Of a DNA stretch of 39,228 nt, positions 7,561 to 15,827 are shown piece by piece. The notes beneath the pieces are model-generated. The model saw nothing but the letters and a program-made list of their open reading frames with translations. It was not told the origin of the DNA and did not search any database. Origin of the DNA: Streptomyces sp. Ncost-T10-10d (lineage in GTDB: Bacteria > Actinomycetota > Actinomycetes > Streptomycetales > Streptomycetaceae); NCBI RefSeq assembly GCF_900091955.1, contig NZ_FMDF01000066.1:1-39228 (forward strand). Reading direction: 5' to 3'. The stretch's first letter is position 1, and each line of letters starts with the position of its first letter. A program made the position numbers and the translations under genes.

Positions 7561-8107
7561 ATGGGGGACGTGCAGTTGGCGTGGCAGCGATTGGTGGACT
7601 GGCTGGAGACGAATGCACTGACGACTGCGTCGTCGATCCTTGCTCCTGCTCCGCCGGCAGCGATCGCTGCGGCTGAGGAGCGCATGTGCGTCGTTTTCCC
7701 GGTCGAGCTTCGGACGTGGCTTCAGGCATCCGGGGCCGAGCCCGGAGGGGGTCACGGAGGGGGTCGTGCCCGGCAACCACGATTTGCTGGGACTCGCGGC
7801 CATGGAGCGGACGTACCACTTCAAGATGGAGATCGAGCGCGACGACCCGTCCGACGATCCGGAGTTTCCCTTCTGGCATGAGCAGTGGATTCCGATCATC
7901 TCGGACGATGATGCTTGTTACGGCAAGTTCCTGGATGTGCGTAGTGGTCAGATCGGTTCATTCGACGATGGGGATGCGCCATCCTTCGGAGTTCACGAGT
8001 CACTGACTGTTCTGTTCAGCGAGACGGTCGTCCTCATGGAGCAGATTTCTGCGGGGGCGCAGGGCGCAACTGGACGTGTTCAGCGCGGCAGGCTGATCTG
8101 GGACTGA
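7561..8107 (+). pseudogene. SMI1/KNR4 family protein, frameshifted
   Basis: Two consecutive frames make one SMI1/KNR4-like protein. The first half (LAWQRLVDWLETNAL...AAIAAAEERMCVVFP) runs in frame from ATG 7561. The second half (GVVPGNHDLLGL, HEQWIPIISDDDACYGKFLD, SGQIGSFDDGDAPSFGVHES) continues one base out of frame from about 7745. The combined 180 residues are normal for the family, many of which are immunity proteins of polymorphic toxins. AGAAAGGA precedes ATG 7561. The G-rich tract at 7745-7773 may hold a true frameshift or a sequencing error. No toxin gene is adjacent, so this would be an orphan immunity gene. Confidence 0.7.
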
Positions 8108-8307
8108 TGATCGGCGTACGCACGTAGGCCCGCGGTGCCGACCGGCACCACGGGCCACTGCTGCTTCTGCTGTGCTACTGCGGCTTGGCTGCGTCGATCC
8201 GGTCCTGGTCGCCGTCAATGACTGCACTGCTTTGGATCTCCCACCGCGATTTGAACCTTCGCCGCACCGTTCGAGATCCACTTCCGATACACGACCTAGC
8301 ACCAATA

Positions 8308-8577
8308 CTGTCGGCCGTCATCGACTTCGGCACCTCGGGCACCGGCGCCCCCGCCTGCGATCTCGTGATCGCCTGGACGATGCTCCGCGAGGAAAGCCGC
8401 GAGGCATTCCGGCACACAGTCGGCCAGGACGACGGCACCTGGGCCAGAGCCAGGGGCTGGGCGCTGTGGAAGTTCCTGCTGACGTTGACCCAGTGCTCCG
8501 ATCCCAGAGACGGGCGAGTCGCCATCCATCTCGATGTGATCGACACGGTGCTGGCCGACCACGAACGCTTCGCGTAA
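8308..8577 (+). pseudogene. Aminoglycoside phosphotransferase-like, C-terminal fragment
   Basis: The 89 codons begin LSAVIDFGTSGTGAPACDLV and continue IAWTMLREESREAFR and RGWALWKFLLTL. IDFG is the metal-binding DFG-equivalent of APH-fold kinases, and the following helices match the C-lobe. The HGDxxxxN catalytic loop and the N-lobe are missing; sequence upstream of 8300 is unrelated. The fragment ends at a natural stop. A minus-strand relic (8178-8300) of unknown origin abuts its truncated end. It is inactive. Confidence 0.7.
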
Positions 8578-8629
8578 CCCGGACCGGCGCCGGCGCACTG
8601 CCCAACGCCACCCACCAGCAGGTCACTTC

Positions 8630-8986
8630 GTGTCTCATGAGACATACCGAAGTCTGGAGAACGACGGGCACCGGACCGTGCTGCACCGCACCGACGACAT
8701 CGTGTTCCTGTACGTCCGGCCCGGCAGGGTCGTCACCCAGCACTGGATGGACCTGGCCGTCGCCGGCCCGCAGGCGCATCCACCGGCCGGGAGTTCTGCT
8801 CGATCACAGCCAACCGGTGGCCGGCCAGGTGGTCGCAGCCGCAGTGGCGATCAGGCCGACGTTGAGCATGACCCGGCGGTCTTCGGCGGTCAGGTGCACG
8901 GTGATCGCACCGATCTGCAGGAGCACGAACCCGATGGCCGCGGCCGGGGCCAGCCAAGGCGCGATGCCGGTCGCTGGCGGCAGTAG
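8630..8986 (+). CDS. Small hypothetical ORF, possibly relic
   Basis: A GTG-started frame begins MSHETYRSLENDGHRTVLHR and TDDIVFLYVRPGRVVTQHWM. This has the look of a genuine folded N-terminus with alternating strands. After about residue 50 the frame degenerates into low-complexity sequence that overlaps the convergent DoxX gene. Another frame at about 8790 (TGREFCSITANRWPARW) looks more protein-like, suggesting a frameshift. No ribosome-binding site is obvious, and the family is not recognised. Confidence 0.3.
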   Translation: MSHETYRSLENDGHRTVLHRTDDIVFLYVRPGRVVTQHWMDLAVAGPQAHPPAGSSARSQPTGGRPGGRSRSGDQADVEHDPAVFGGQVHGDRTDLQEHEPDGRGRGQPRRDAGRWRQ

Positions 8987-9166
8987 CAGCCCGACGGCGC
9001 CCAGAACTTCGATCGTTCCCAGCGCCCTGACGGCGGGCAGCGGTATGCGGTCCACCCAAGCCATCATCGGGCGGAGCAGATCGCGACTGCGGATCACCTT
9101 GACCACGCCCGCGTAGAGGTAGAAGGAGGCCAGCGGTCCGGCAATGATCCAGTAGGCGATGGTCAT
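8804..9166 (-). CDS. DoxX-like four-helix membrane protein
   Basis: A 120-residue protein with four hydrophobic segments (about residues 3-22, 47-64, 70-90 and 98-118). The N-terminal YWIIAGPLASFYLYAGVVKV and the central IEVLGAVGLLLP are typical of the DoxX/DoxX-like family of small inner-membrane proteins, some of which work with oxidoreductases in thiol-redox homeostasis. AAGGGA lies about six bases before ATG 9166. It is downstream of the cupin gene on the same strand but separated by a hairpin, so it may be transcribed independently. Confidence 0.85.
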   Translation of the reverse strand: MTIAYWIIAGPLASFYLYAGVVKVIRSRDLLRPMMAWVDRIPLPAVRALGTIEVLGAVGLLLPPATGIAPWLAPAAAIGFVLLQIGAITVHLTAEDRRVMLNVGLIATAAATTWPATGWL

Positions 9167-9201
9167 GATTTCCCTTCATCGTCACCGCTTGTGGGTGACC
9201 C

Positions 9202-9230
9202 GCCGGCTCCGGGGAGCGTCCGGAGCCGGC
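9202..9230 (-). terminator. Stem-loop downstream of the cupin gene
   Basis: GCCGGCTCCGG (9202-9212) pairs perfectly with CCGGAGCCGGC (9220-9230) around a seven-base loop. It lies between the cupin stop (9329) and the DoxX start (9166). No U-tract is clear, which is common in Streptomyces terminators. Confidence 0.55.
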
Positions 9231-9328
9231 ACATGAGCGTGTATGAGCGACCCGGACGCCGAGAGGCGGGAGCGCCTTGGCTGCGCCGGTCCGGTGGCGG
9301 GCAGCCGGGCGGTGTCGTCCCGTCGGCT

Positions 9329-9823
9329 TCAGGCGAGTCCGGTAGCGGGCTCGGTGGCGTAGCGGGCCATCGTGTGGATGCCGACCTGGGGTGTCAGCGG
9401 CCTGCCGTCCGCAGTCAGGCTCTGGAGGTCTCGGAAGTACTGCACATACAGGTCGGGGGTGAACGTGCTGAGCATGACGGCGGGTCGGTCGGTGAGGTTG
9501 GCAAAGGTGTGCGGGGCGCCGGGCGGGACCATCACGAACGTGCCCGCGGTCGCGTCGTGGTCCTTGTCCCCGACGGTGAACCGCACCGTGCCGGAGATGA
9601 TGTAGAAACCCTCGTCGTGCTGGGCGTGGCGGTGCTGCGGCGGTCCGGGGGTGTGCGGGGCGAGGACGGACTCGGCGATCCCCAGACGATGCCCGGTGTG
9701 GCTGCCGTCTTCGAGGACGCGCATGCGCGTGGTGCCCAGGACGATCGTCTCGCCGTCGTCGGGGCCTACCACCGATACGGCGGGGCCGTCCTGCGGTTCA
9801 CTGGTCTTCGCTTCGTCGTTCAT
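9329..9823 (-). CDS. Cupin-domain protein
   Basis: A 164-residue single-domain cupin. Motif 1 appears as PQHRHAQHDEGFYIISGTV (His-X-His...Glu, residues about 63-80) and motif 2 as PPGAPHTFANL (His about residue 116). The residues form a plausible 3-His-1-Glu metal site. Such proteins can be dioxygenases, isomerases or sensors, and the substrate is not evident. ATG 9823 is preferred because it begins at MNDEAKTS; a longer GTG start at 9865 overlaps a palindrome and has no better Shine-Dalgarno. The gene is divergent from the truncated LysR gene, with two palindromes between them, and DoxX follows on the same strand. Confidence 0.88.
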   Translation of the reverse strand: MNDEAKTSEPQDGPAVSVVGPDDGETIVLGTTRMRVLEDGSHTGHRLGIAESVLAPHTPGPPQHRHAQHDEGFYIISGTVRFTVGDKDHDATAGTFVMVPPGAPHTFANLTDRPAVMLSTFTPDLYVQYFRDLQSLTADGRPLTPQVGIHTMARYATEPATGLA

Positions 9824-9851
9824 GTTTCGAGTGCACCGCCAAAGCCCTGCG

Positions 9852-9866
9852 AGTGTCCAAGACACT
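9852..9866. promoter_or_regulatory. Palindrome in the cupin/LysR intergenic region
   Basis: AGTGTC-CAA-GACACT is a perfect 6-bp inverted repeat with a three-base centre. It lies between the divergent cupin and LysR starts, next to a second palindrome at 9878-9896, and is a candidate regulator site. Confidence 0.4.
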
Positions 9867-9877
9867 TTCTGCCACGC

Positions 9878-9896
9878 CGATACCTTGCGGGTATCG
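9878..9896. promoter_or_regulatory. LysR-type box upstream of the LysR gene
   Basis: CGATACC-TTGCG-GGTATCG is a perfect 7-bp inverted repeat containing a T-N11-A type core (ATACC-N7-GGTAT). It lies eight bases upstream of the LysR GTG start and between divergent genes, exactly where LTTR autoregulatory sites usually sit. Confidence 0.6.
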
Positions 9897-9903
9897 TTGC
9901 AGC

Positions 9904-10509
9904 GTGGAGCTACGTACCCTGCGCTACTTCGTGACGGTCGCCGAGGAACTCCACTTCGGCCGGGCCGCAGCCCGGCTGCACATGAGCCAGCCGCCGCTGA
10001 GCCGGGCGATCAAGCAGCTGGAGACAGAGATCGGTGCCCTGCTGTTCGCGCGCTCGCCTGCCGGCGTCATGCTCACCCCGGTGGGGGCAGTGCTGCTCGA
10101 CGAAGCGCGGGCCCTGTTCGACCAGGCCGACCGCGTCCGCATCCGCGTGACCGCGGCGGCCGGCGCCGCGACCGTCACCATCGGCATCGTGGGCGACGGC
10201 ACAGACCCCGGCATCACCAGGCTGGCGGCCGTCTTCCGCCGAAGCCACCCCGGCGTCGACATCCGCATCCGGGATGCCGATCTGACCGACCCGACCTGCG
10301 GGCTGCGTGTGGTGCGCGGCGGGAAACGCCTGGTCCGTAACCGGCACAACTCAGTCTTGAGAAACGGTGCGGTGGCGTGTATGTCGGGAGTTGTCGGTGA
10401 TGAAGTCGCCATCCGGGGCAATGTCGCCCATATGGAGTGCCCAGCCCGAGCGGACGCAGTGTCGTGGCCGACGAGCTTGTCGAAGAAATCACTCAAGTTG
10501 TCGATGTAA
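9904..10509 (+). pseudogene. LysR-family regulator, truncated after residue ~136
   Basis: GTG 9904 begins an LTTR: a winged HTH with ELRTLRYFVTVAEELHFGRA and RLHMSQPPLSRAIKQLE, the linker helix, and the first subdomain to DIRIRDADLTDPTCGLR (about residue 136, near 10311). From there the frame runs another 65 codons (VVRGGKRLVRNRHN...KKSLKLSM) unrelated to LysR proteins, ending at 10509. Roughly half of the usual 300 residues are therefore replaced, and the effector-binding domain is destroyed. The DNA-binding part and its upstream box are intact, so a DNA-binding dominant product cannot be excluded. A C-terminal fragment of the same subfamily is at 6833-7009 on the other strand. Confidence 0.8.
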
Positions 10510-10602
10510 TCGTTAAGTTGATCCTGTTGCCGACGTTCATTCCACAGGGGGAGCGCGTGTGGAGGTGCGGAGAGGACAGTGCCGGCCGACGGGGGAGTGA
10601 TG

Positions 10603-10791
10603 ATGCAGACGGTGAACGCCATGCGGCGTGACGTGGACAGGATGCCGACCGCTGTGGTGCGGGGCGGGTGGGCGAGCATGGGCGTGCGCCGGAACCGCGC
10701 TGTCGCCGCCCGACTCGCATCAGATGTCCCCATCGGCTTCCCAGCCGATGCACGGGACCCCGTGGTCGTCTGCGGCCGGATCTCCGCGTGA
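10603..10791 (+). CDS. Small ORF translationally coupled to the CHAT gene
   Basis: A 62-residue frame starts MQTVNAMRRDVDRMPTAVVR and ends VVVCGRISA. It is basic in its first half, with no signal or membrane segment and no recognisable family. GGGGGAG lies five bases before ATG 10603 (ATG 10600 and GTG 10579 are alternatives). Third codon positions are strongly G/C, as in real genes. Its TGA (10789-10791) overlaps the proposed CHAT GTG start (10788) as GTGA, the classic coupling arrangement. This suggests a stoichiometric partner or regulator of the protease, or only a leader ORF. Existence is moderately supported; function is unknown. Confidence 0.45.
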   Translation: MQTVNAMRRDVDRMPTAVVRGGWASMGVRRNRAVAARLASDVPIGFPADARDPVVVCGRISA

Positions 10792-13700
10792 GGCCCGAAA
10801 ACGCCGCGCGCCGCATCCTCCAGCAGGCCGAATGTGCGGAAGCCGAGCCAGGCGCCTCGGAATGGTTCCTCGGGGCGGAGGCCATGGAGGCGGCCGACGA
10901 GGTACGCGGTGGCATCGTCCTGTCCGACGGGACCGTGTGGGGCCTCGGGGCCCTGGCTCTCGGTTACGTCGACTGGTGCCGCTATCTCGCAGGGGGCGAG
11001 GCCGATCGGGGGGCGCTCGGTGCCGCGGTGCTCTGGTTCGCCGGGATTTACGAGCAGGACCCTGGGCAGGTGCCGCGCGGGCTGCGTCCGCTGTTCGCCA
11101 CGTCGTCCGGCGAACCCGACGGCGCCGCGACGGAGCCCGGATTCGCGTACGACGGGGGCGTCGGGGTGATGCTGGTGTTCCAGCAGAGCCGCCACCCCGG
11201 TGCCCTGCGCATCGCCGAGGCCCTGCTGCGGCGCGCCGTCGCCGGTTTCGGTGAGGGCAGCATCGAGCAAGGCATCTGCCTGTCGGACCTCGGACTCGTC
11301 CTCCTCCACGGATTCCAGGACGGCGCGGGACACCACGTGCTCTCCGAAGCTGTCGACGTCGGCCGCGCCGCCGTGGTCTGCGCCCCCGGCGTACGGGACG
11401 AACAGGCCCGCAGGCATGGCAACTTGGGGCACACGCTCCGGAACTGGTCAGATGCGAACGCGGACAAGGAAGCAATGCGGGAGGCGGTCGCCGAACTGCG
11501 GAAGGCGGTGGAGCTCAGCACATGGAACAACCCGAATCGCGCGCAGCACAGCGCCACCCTCGGTTCCGCGCTGTGCAGCGCCGCCAACGACCTGGACGAT
11601 CCCGCGCTGCTCTCCGAGGGCGTCGCACTGCTGCGTGAGGCCCTTTCGGAGCCGGACGTCGTTCTGCCCAACCGAGCCTCGTTCCTGTCCGACCTGGGCG
11701 TCTCCCTCATCCTGGGGACCATGGAGAGCGGTCCCGGCGCCGAGCTGTACGAGGAGGGCATCGCCGCGTGCCGCAGGGCCGCAGACACGGCCCCCAACCC
11801 CGTCGAGCGCACCGTGTACCTCACCAACCTCGGCCTGCTGCTGATCGGGCGCGCTGCGCACACCGACCACCCTGGTGCCCTGGACGACGCGTACCAGGCC
11901 GCCCGCGACGCCCTCGACGGCGCACCGCCCGGACATCCGGTGCTCGCCCAGGCACACTTGGTCCTCTCCCAGGTGCTTGACGCGCGGCACTCGGCGACGG
12001 GCAGCATGGACGACCTGGACGAAGCCGTGGTCCACGCCCGCCGGGGCACGGAGTGCATACCGGCCGACGACCTGGTCCGACGGGTGCTCCACGCCACCAA
12101 ATTCGCCGATTTGCTGTGGAAGCGTGCCGTCCGGCACGTAGTGGCCACCGGGGAACCCAGGGATCCCGCGGAACTCCACGACCCGCTCGCGCTGCTTCGA
12201 GCCCTTGCCGAGGAGGTTCCGGCCCGCTCCGCCGAGCGCGCCCGGGTCCTGTTGGCGCTCGGGCGCTGCCTGCAGGTCTCGGGCGACGCCGACGGCGTCG
12301 ACGAGGCCATCGACTGCTTCCGCAAGTGTCTGGCTCTGCCGCCCCCCAGCAGCGGCTTCGAGGCCACCACGCGCTTCGGGCTCGGGGCGGCGCTGACCCA
12401 CCGCGCCGGTGCGGACGACGACGCCTGGCAGCAGGGTGCCGATGAGATGCTTCGGGCACTCAACCTGCTCACGGCCAGTGACCCGGTGTACTGGGACTGC
12501 CATGCGGAGTACGCCCATGCCCTCATGGAACGAGGCGATGCGACGAGCGGCGTCGACCTGTACGAGAAAGCGGTGCGCCTCCTGCGCGAGGAGGTGAAGC
12601 ATGCTCCGCTCTCCCGCGCCGAAAGCGCCGTGTACCGGTCGAACATCGGCACCGGCCTGATGCGAATCGCCGTGCGCACCGGCCGTGCCGAACTCTTCGC
12701 CGAGGTGGTGGCCACCCACCGAGAGGCCGTCGCCATGTCATCGGCGGGGGACTTCTTCCACGTGCACCAGCTCATGGGCCTCGGTGAAGCCCTGCTGGCT
12801 CTCGCCGAGTTCTGCTCGGACTCCGAGGCGTTGGAGGAGGGCGTCGGGGTGTTGCGCGCAGCCGTGGCCGCCTCCGACGAGGCCACGTACGGCGGGGCCG
12901 ATTGCCGCACAGCTCTCGGGGACGCCCTGCGCAACCTCGCCCGTCTCACCGGCGACCCCGCCCCGCTGGAGGAGTCCGTCCGATGCCATCGGGAGGCGGT
13001 CGCCATGACGGCGGGATCACCAGCGCCTGTGGCTCTGCTGGGCCTCGCGAACAGCCTGGGGGCTCTCTACCGCCACACCCGTGACGTACGGCAGAGCGAC
13101 GAGGCCATGCGGCACTTCCGCGCCGCCCTGGCCGCCGCGCAGCCCGCAACGTCCGACGTGCGGGGCTCCATCCTCACCGGCCTGGGCTTCGTCCAGTGGA
13201 GCCGGGCCGTCGACAGTGGCGACGACATCCTCTTGGACTCCGCCATCGGCACGCTGCGCGAGGCCGTGACCCACACGCCCAAGGTGCGTCTCGGCATGGC
13301 GCTCACGAACCTGGGCGGCGCCCTCATGGACCGTAGCCGGACCACCGGCAACCGTGTCTGGCTGGCCGAGGCCGTGACGGTGCTGCGCCGCGCGGTGAAG
13401 GACAGCCCGCCGACGTCCATGGAGCGTTCCCTGCACCTGAACAACCTCGCCGAAGCACTGCGCTATCGGTACGAGACCGTCGGCGACACGTCCGCCGCCG
13501 ACGAGGCGGTCGTGCTCCTGCGCGAAGCGATGGCCGTGGAGCGCGGTGACCGCACGGGCGCCGAGATGGCCGCCGTCAACCTGGGTGTCCTGCTGACCGG
13601 CCGGGCCCGGTCGGACAAGGACCCGCGCGTCGCCGACGAGGCCCGGCGGGTCCTCGAAGAGGTGGTGGCCGGGTTCGGGAAGCATCACCCTTTGCGTTCC

Positions 13701-15602
13701 TTCGCCCTACAGCACCTGACGATGGCCTGTGCCGCCGTCGCCCGCCTGGCGGAGGAGCCCGCAGGGACCACGGCCCGGCAGGCGCTGCAACGGGCGGTCA
13801 CTGCCGCCCGGGAATCTCTCGCGGGCATGCCCGAAGGCCATTCGGGTCATGGCTATTCCCAGTTGCTCCTGGCCGGGGTGCAGTTGGACCGCGCGGTGCT
13901 GGGGGAACAGGTCGACCTGGTGGAGGTGGCCCGAATCGCCCGCAGTTACGCACGCAATCCGGTCGCCCATGGCGCAGGCCGGCTCCAGGCCGCCCGTGTT
14001 TGGGGGTTGGCCTCTGTGAAGGCGGGGCGCAGCGATGATGCCCTGGAAGGGTACGCGTACGCCGTCGGCCTATTGCCCAGCCTCGCCCCGCGCAGCCTTG
14101 CCCGCGCCGATCAGGAAGCGCGGCTGCGCGGCAGTGAGGGCCTGGCGAGTGACGCCGCCGCGCTGGCGCTCAACGAGGGGGCGGCGGGCCGCGCCCTCGC
14201 CCTGCTCGAACAGGGGAGAGGAGTGCTGCTCGCCCAGGGCCTGGAGCACCGGGCCGATGTATCGCGGCTGCGTGACCTCGCCCCTGACCTTGCAGCCGAA
14301 TTCGAGCGGATACGTGACCAGTTGAGCGAGCCGCCCCAGCTCTCCCCGGCGCTCCGCACCGGAGTCGGGGGTCCGGCAGTGCCGCCCCACGGAGCCCACG
14401 AGGCGGGCCTGATCGCCGAGGCCCGGCTTGCCCTGGCTCGACACTGGGACCAACTCCTCGAAGCAATAAGACAGTTGCCGGGTCTTGAAGGCTTCCTGCG
14501 CCCGCCCTCCATACCGGAGCTGGTCGCTTCCGCGGCCGAAGGCCCGGTCGTAGTCGTCAACGTCAGCATCTACCGTTGCGATGCCCTCGTTGTGACCGCC
14601 GACGCCGGGATCGATGTGGTCCCCCTGCCAGACCTCACCCTGGAGGCCGTCATGTCGCGGGCGGCGGAGTTCATCGACGGGACGGACACGGCGTATGGCG
14701 AGAACGGCGTCGACAATGCCGTCGCCATGATGCATAAGCACTCCGGAACGCTGAGCTGGCTCTGGGACACCGTGGCCGCACCGGTCCTCGACCGCCTCGG
14801 CCTGAACGCCGAACCGTGCGACGGTGCCCCCTGGCCCCGACTGTGGTGGTGCCCCACCGGCTGGCTGTCCTTCCTGCCGCTGCACGCGGCCGGCCGCGGC
14901 GCGCCGGACTCCGGCACCTGGGTCCTCGACCGTGCCGTCTCCTCGTACACCCCAACCCTGCGCGCCCTGGTCCGGGCCCGCGGCGGCCTCACTCCCGGCG
15001 CCCCCGCGCACCCCTCCCCGCTGGTCGTCGCCCTCGCCGAGACGCCAGATGCCGCGCCACTGCCCGGCGTCTCGCAGGAGGCGGCGCTGCTCACGGAGCT
15101 ATTCCCCACGGCACGGCTGCTGACCGGGCCCGACGCCACGGTGGAAGCGGTCAGCCGGGCGCTGGAGGCCCACCCCTGGGTCCACTTCAGCTGCCACGGC
15201 GTCAGCGAGCTGCTCAGCCCGTCACAGAGCGGTCTGATCCTGCACGACGGACGACTCACCGTGTCCGACATCGCAGCCCAGCGCCCCAGGAGCCCGGAAC
15301 TCGCCGTGCTGTCCGCCTGCTCCGCGTCCCAAGGCGGCGTCACGCTGTCCGACGAGGTGGTCCAGCTGGCCTCGTCCTTCCAACTGGCCGGATACCCGCA
15401 TGTCATCGGCACCCTGTGGCCCATCGCCGACAAACTGGCGACCCGCCTCACCGAGGAGTTCTACGCCGCGCTCGCCGAGGACATCGCCCGGGGCCGCCCC
15501 ATCGATCCGGCCACGGCCCTGCACCGCCCGGTCAGGTCCCTGCGCAACCGCTACGCGCAGGCGCCGCACCTGTGGGCGGCACACATCCATACGGGCCCGT
15601 GA
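10788..15602 (+). CDS. TPR-repeat protein with C-terminal CHAT (caspase-like) protease domain
   Basis: A 1604-residue protein. From about residue 50 to 1110 it is a long array of TPR-like helical pairs, recognisable from recurring units such as ALLREALSEP, YLTNLGLLLIGR, AVVHARRGTE, YRSNIGTGLMRIA, ALRNLARLTGD and HLNNLAEALRYR. The C-terminal ~370 residues form a CHAT domain. The catalytic His1470 lies in WVHFSCHGVSEL and Cys1511 in ELAVLSACSASQGG, with the IGTLWPIAD segment following. CHAT proteases are caspase-clan (CD) cysteine peptidases. In conflict systems they are held inactive until a sensor triggers cleavage of a partner. GTG 10788 is chosen for its overlap with the upstream small ORF; an in-frame extension to 10668 would overlap that ORF. 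Convergent neighbours are a 63-residue protein and a DUF6338-like membrane protein. No signal peptide or membrane segment is seen, so it is cytoplasmic. Confidence 0.92.
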   Translation: MRPENAARRILQQAECAEAEPGASEWFLGAEAMEAADEVRGGIVLSDGTVWGLGALALGYVDWCRYLAGGEADRGALGAAVLWFAGIYEQDPGQVPRGLRPLFATSSGEPDGAATEPGFAYDGGVGVMLVFQQSRHPGALRIAEALLRRAVAGFGEGSIEQGICLSDLGLVLLHGFQDGAGHHVLSEAVDVGRAAVVCAPGVRDEQARRHGNLGHTLRNWSDANADKEAMREAVAELRKAVELSTWNNPNRAQHSATLGSALCSAANDLDDPALLSEGVALLREALSEPDVVLPNRASFLSDLGVSLILGTMESGPGAELYEEGIAACRRAADTAPNPVERTVYLTNLGLLLIGRAAHTDHPGALDDAYQAARDALDGAPPGHPVLAQAHLVLSQVLDARHSATGSMDDLDEAVVHARRGTECIPADDLVRRVLHATKFADLLWKRAVRHVVATGEPRDPAELHDPLALLRALAEEVPARSAERARVLLALGRCLQVSGDADGVDEAIDCFRKCLALPPPSSGFEATTRFGLGAALTHRAGADDDAWQQGADEMLRALNLLTASDPVYWDCHAEYAHALMERGDATSGVDLYEKAVRLLREEVKHAPLSRAESAVYRSNIGTGLMRIAVRTGRAELFAEVVATHREAVAMSSAGDFFHVHQLMGLGEALLALAEFCSDSEALEEGVGVLRAAVAASDEATYGGADCRTALGDALRNLARLTGDPAPLEESVRCHREAVAMTAGSPAPVALLGLANSLGALYRHTRDVRQSDEAMRHFRAALAAAQPATSDVRGSILTGLGFVQWSRAVDSGDDILLDSAIGTLREAVTHTPKVRLGMALTNLGGALMDRSRTTGNRVWLAEAVTVLRRAVKDSPPTSMERSLHLNNLAEALRYRYETVGDTSAADEAVVLLREAMAVERGDRTGAEMAAVNLGVLLTGRARSDKDPRVADEARRVLEEVVAGFGKHHPLRSFALQHLTMACAAVARLAEEPAGTTARQALQRAVTAARESLAGMPEGHSGHGYSQLLLAGVQLDRAVLGEQVDLVEVARIARSYARNPVAHGAGRLQAARVWGLASVKAGRSDDALEGYAYAVGLLPSLAPRSLARADQEARLRGSEGLASDAAALALNEGAAGRALALLEQGRGVLLAQGLEHRADVSRLRDLAPDLAAEFERIRDQLSEPPQLSPALRTGVGGPAVPPHGAHEAGLIAEARLALARHWDQLLEAIRQLPGLEGFLRPPSIPELVASAAEGPVVVVNVSIYRCDALVVTADAGIDVVPLPDLTLEAVMSRAAEFIDGTDTAYGENGVDNAVAMMHKHSGTLSWLWDTVAAPVLDRLGLNAEPCDGAPWPRLWWCPTGWLSFLPLHAAGRGAPDSGTWVLDRAVSSYTPTLRALVRARGGLTPGAPAHPSPLVVALAETPDAAPLPGVSQEAALLTELFPTARLLTGPDATVEAVSRALEAHPWVHFSCHGVSELLSPSQSGLILHDGRLTVSDIAAQRPRSPELAVLSACSASQGGVTLSDEVVQLASSFQLAGYPHVIGTLWPIADKLATRLTEEFYAALAEDIARGRPIDPATALHRPVRSLRNRYAQAPHLWAAHIHTGP

Positions 15603-15635
15603 GGCAGGTCCGCACCGGCCCGCCCCAGCGTGCGC

Positions 15636-15827
15636 TCAAGACGCCTCCAGCTCCGCGGCCCCATGGACGGGCGGCGCCGTATCTCCCATCACCGTGCCCG
15701 AAGGTCCCTGCGGAACCTCATCCGGCTCGGCCATGTCATCGGTGGGCCGATAGGTTTTGCGGATGGCGAACTCCTCTACCAGAGCCGCCAAGTCGGCATC
15801 AGTGCCCACCTCTTGATCCTTCGCCAT
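15636..15827 (-). CDS. Small acidic protein overlapping the DUF6338-like gene
   Basis: Sixty-three residues, MAKDQEVGTDADLAALVEEF to PVHGAAELEAS. A short N-terminal helix (DADLAALVEEFAIRKTY) is followed by an acidic, Pro/Gly-rich and probably disordered tail with PTDDMAEPDEVPQ. Its start lies inside the 3' end of the upstream membrane-protein gene (29-base overlap), implying translational coupling. The 3' end faces the CHAT gene, 33 bases away. No family is recognised. Being small, acidic and partly disordered, it could be an adaptor of the membrane protein or a protease substrate; both ideas are inference. Confidence 0.55.
   Translation of the reverse strand: MAKDQEVGTDADLAALVEEFAIRKTYRPTDDMAEPDEVPQGPSGTVMGDTAPPVHGAAELEAS

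Noticed and set aside
9924..11432. Long minus-strand frame spanning the LysR remnant and the start of the CHAT gene
   Set aside because: Most of it is the antisense of coding sequence. The middle part (10310-10600) has no recognisable family, so I do not call a gene there.
11048..13006. Very long open frame on the minus strand opposite the CHAT gene
   Set aside because: It is Ser/Arg-rich and low in complexity with no ribosome-binding site, and it mirrors the third-position bias of the plus-strand TPR gene. It is a shadow frame.
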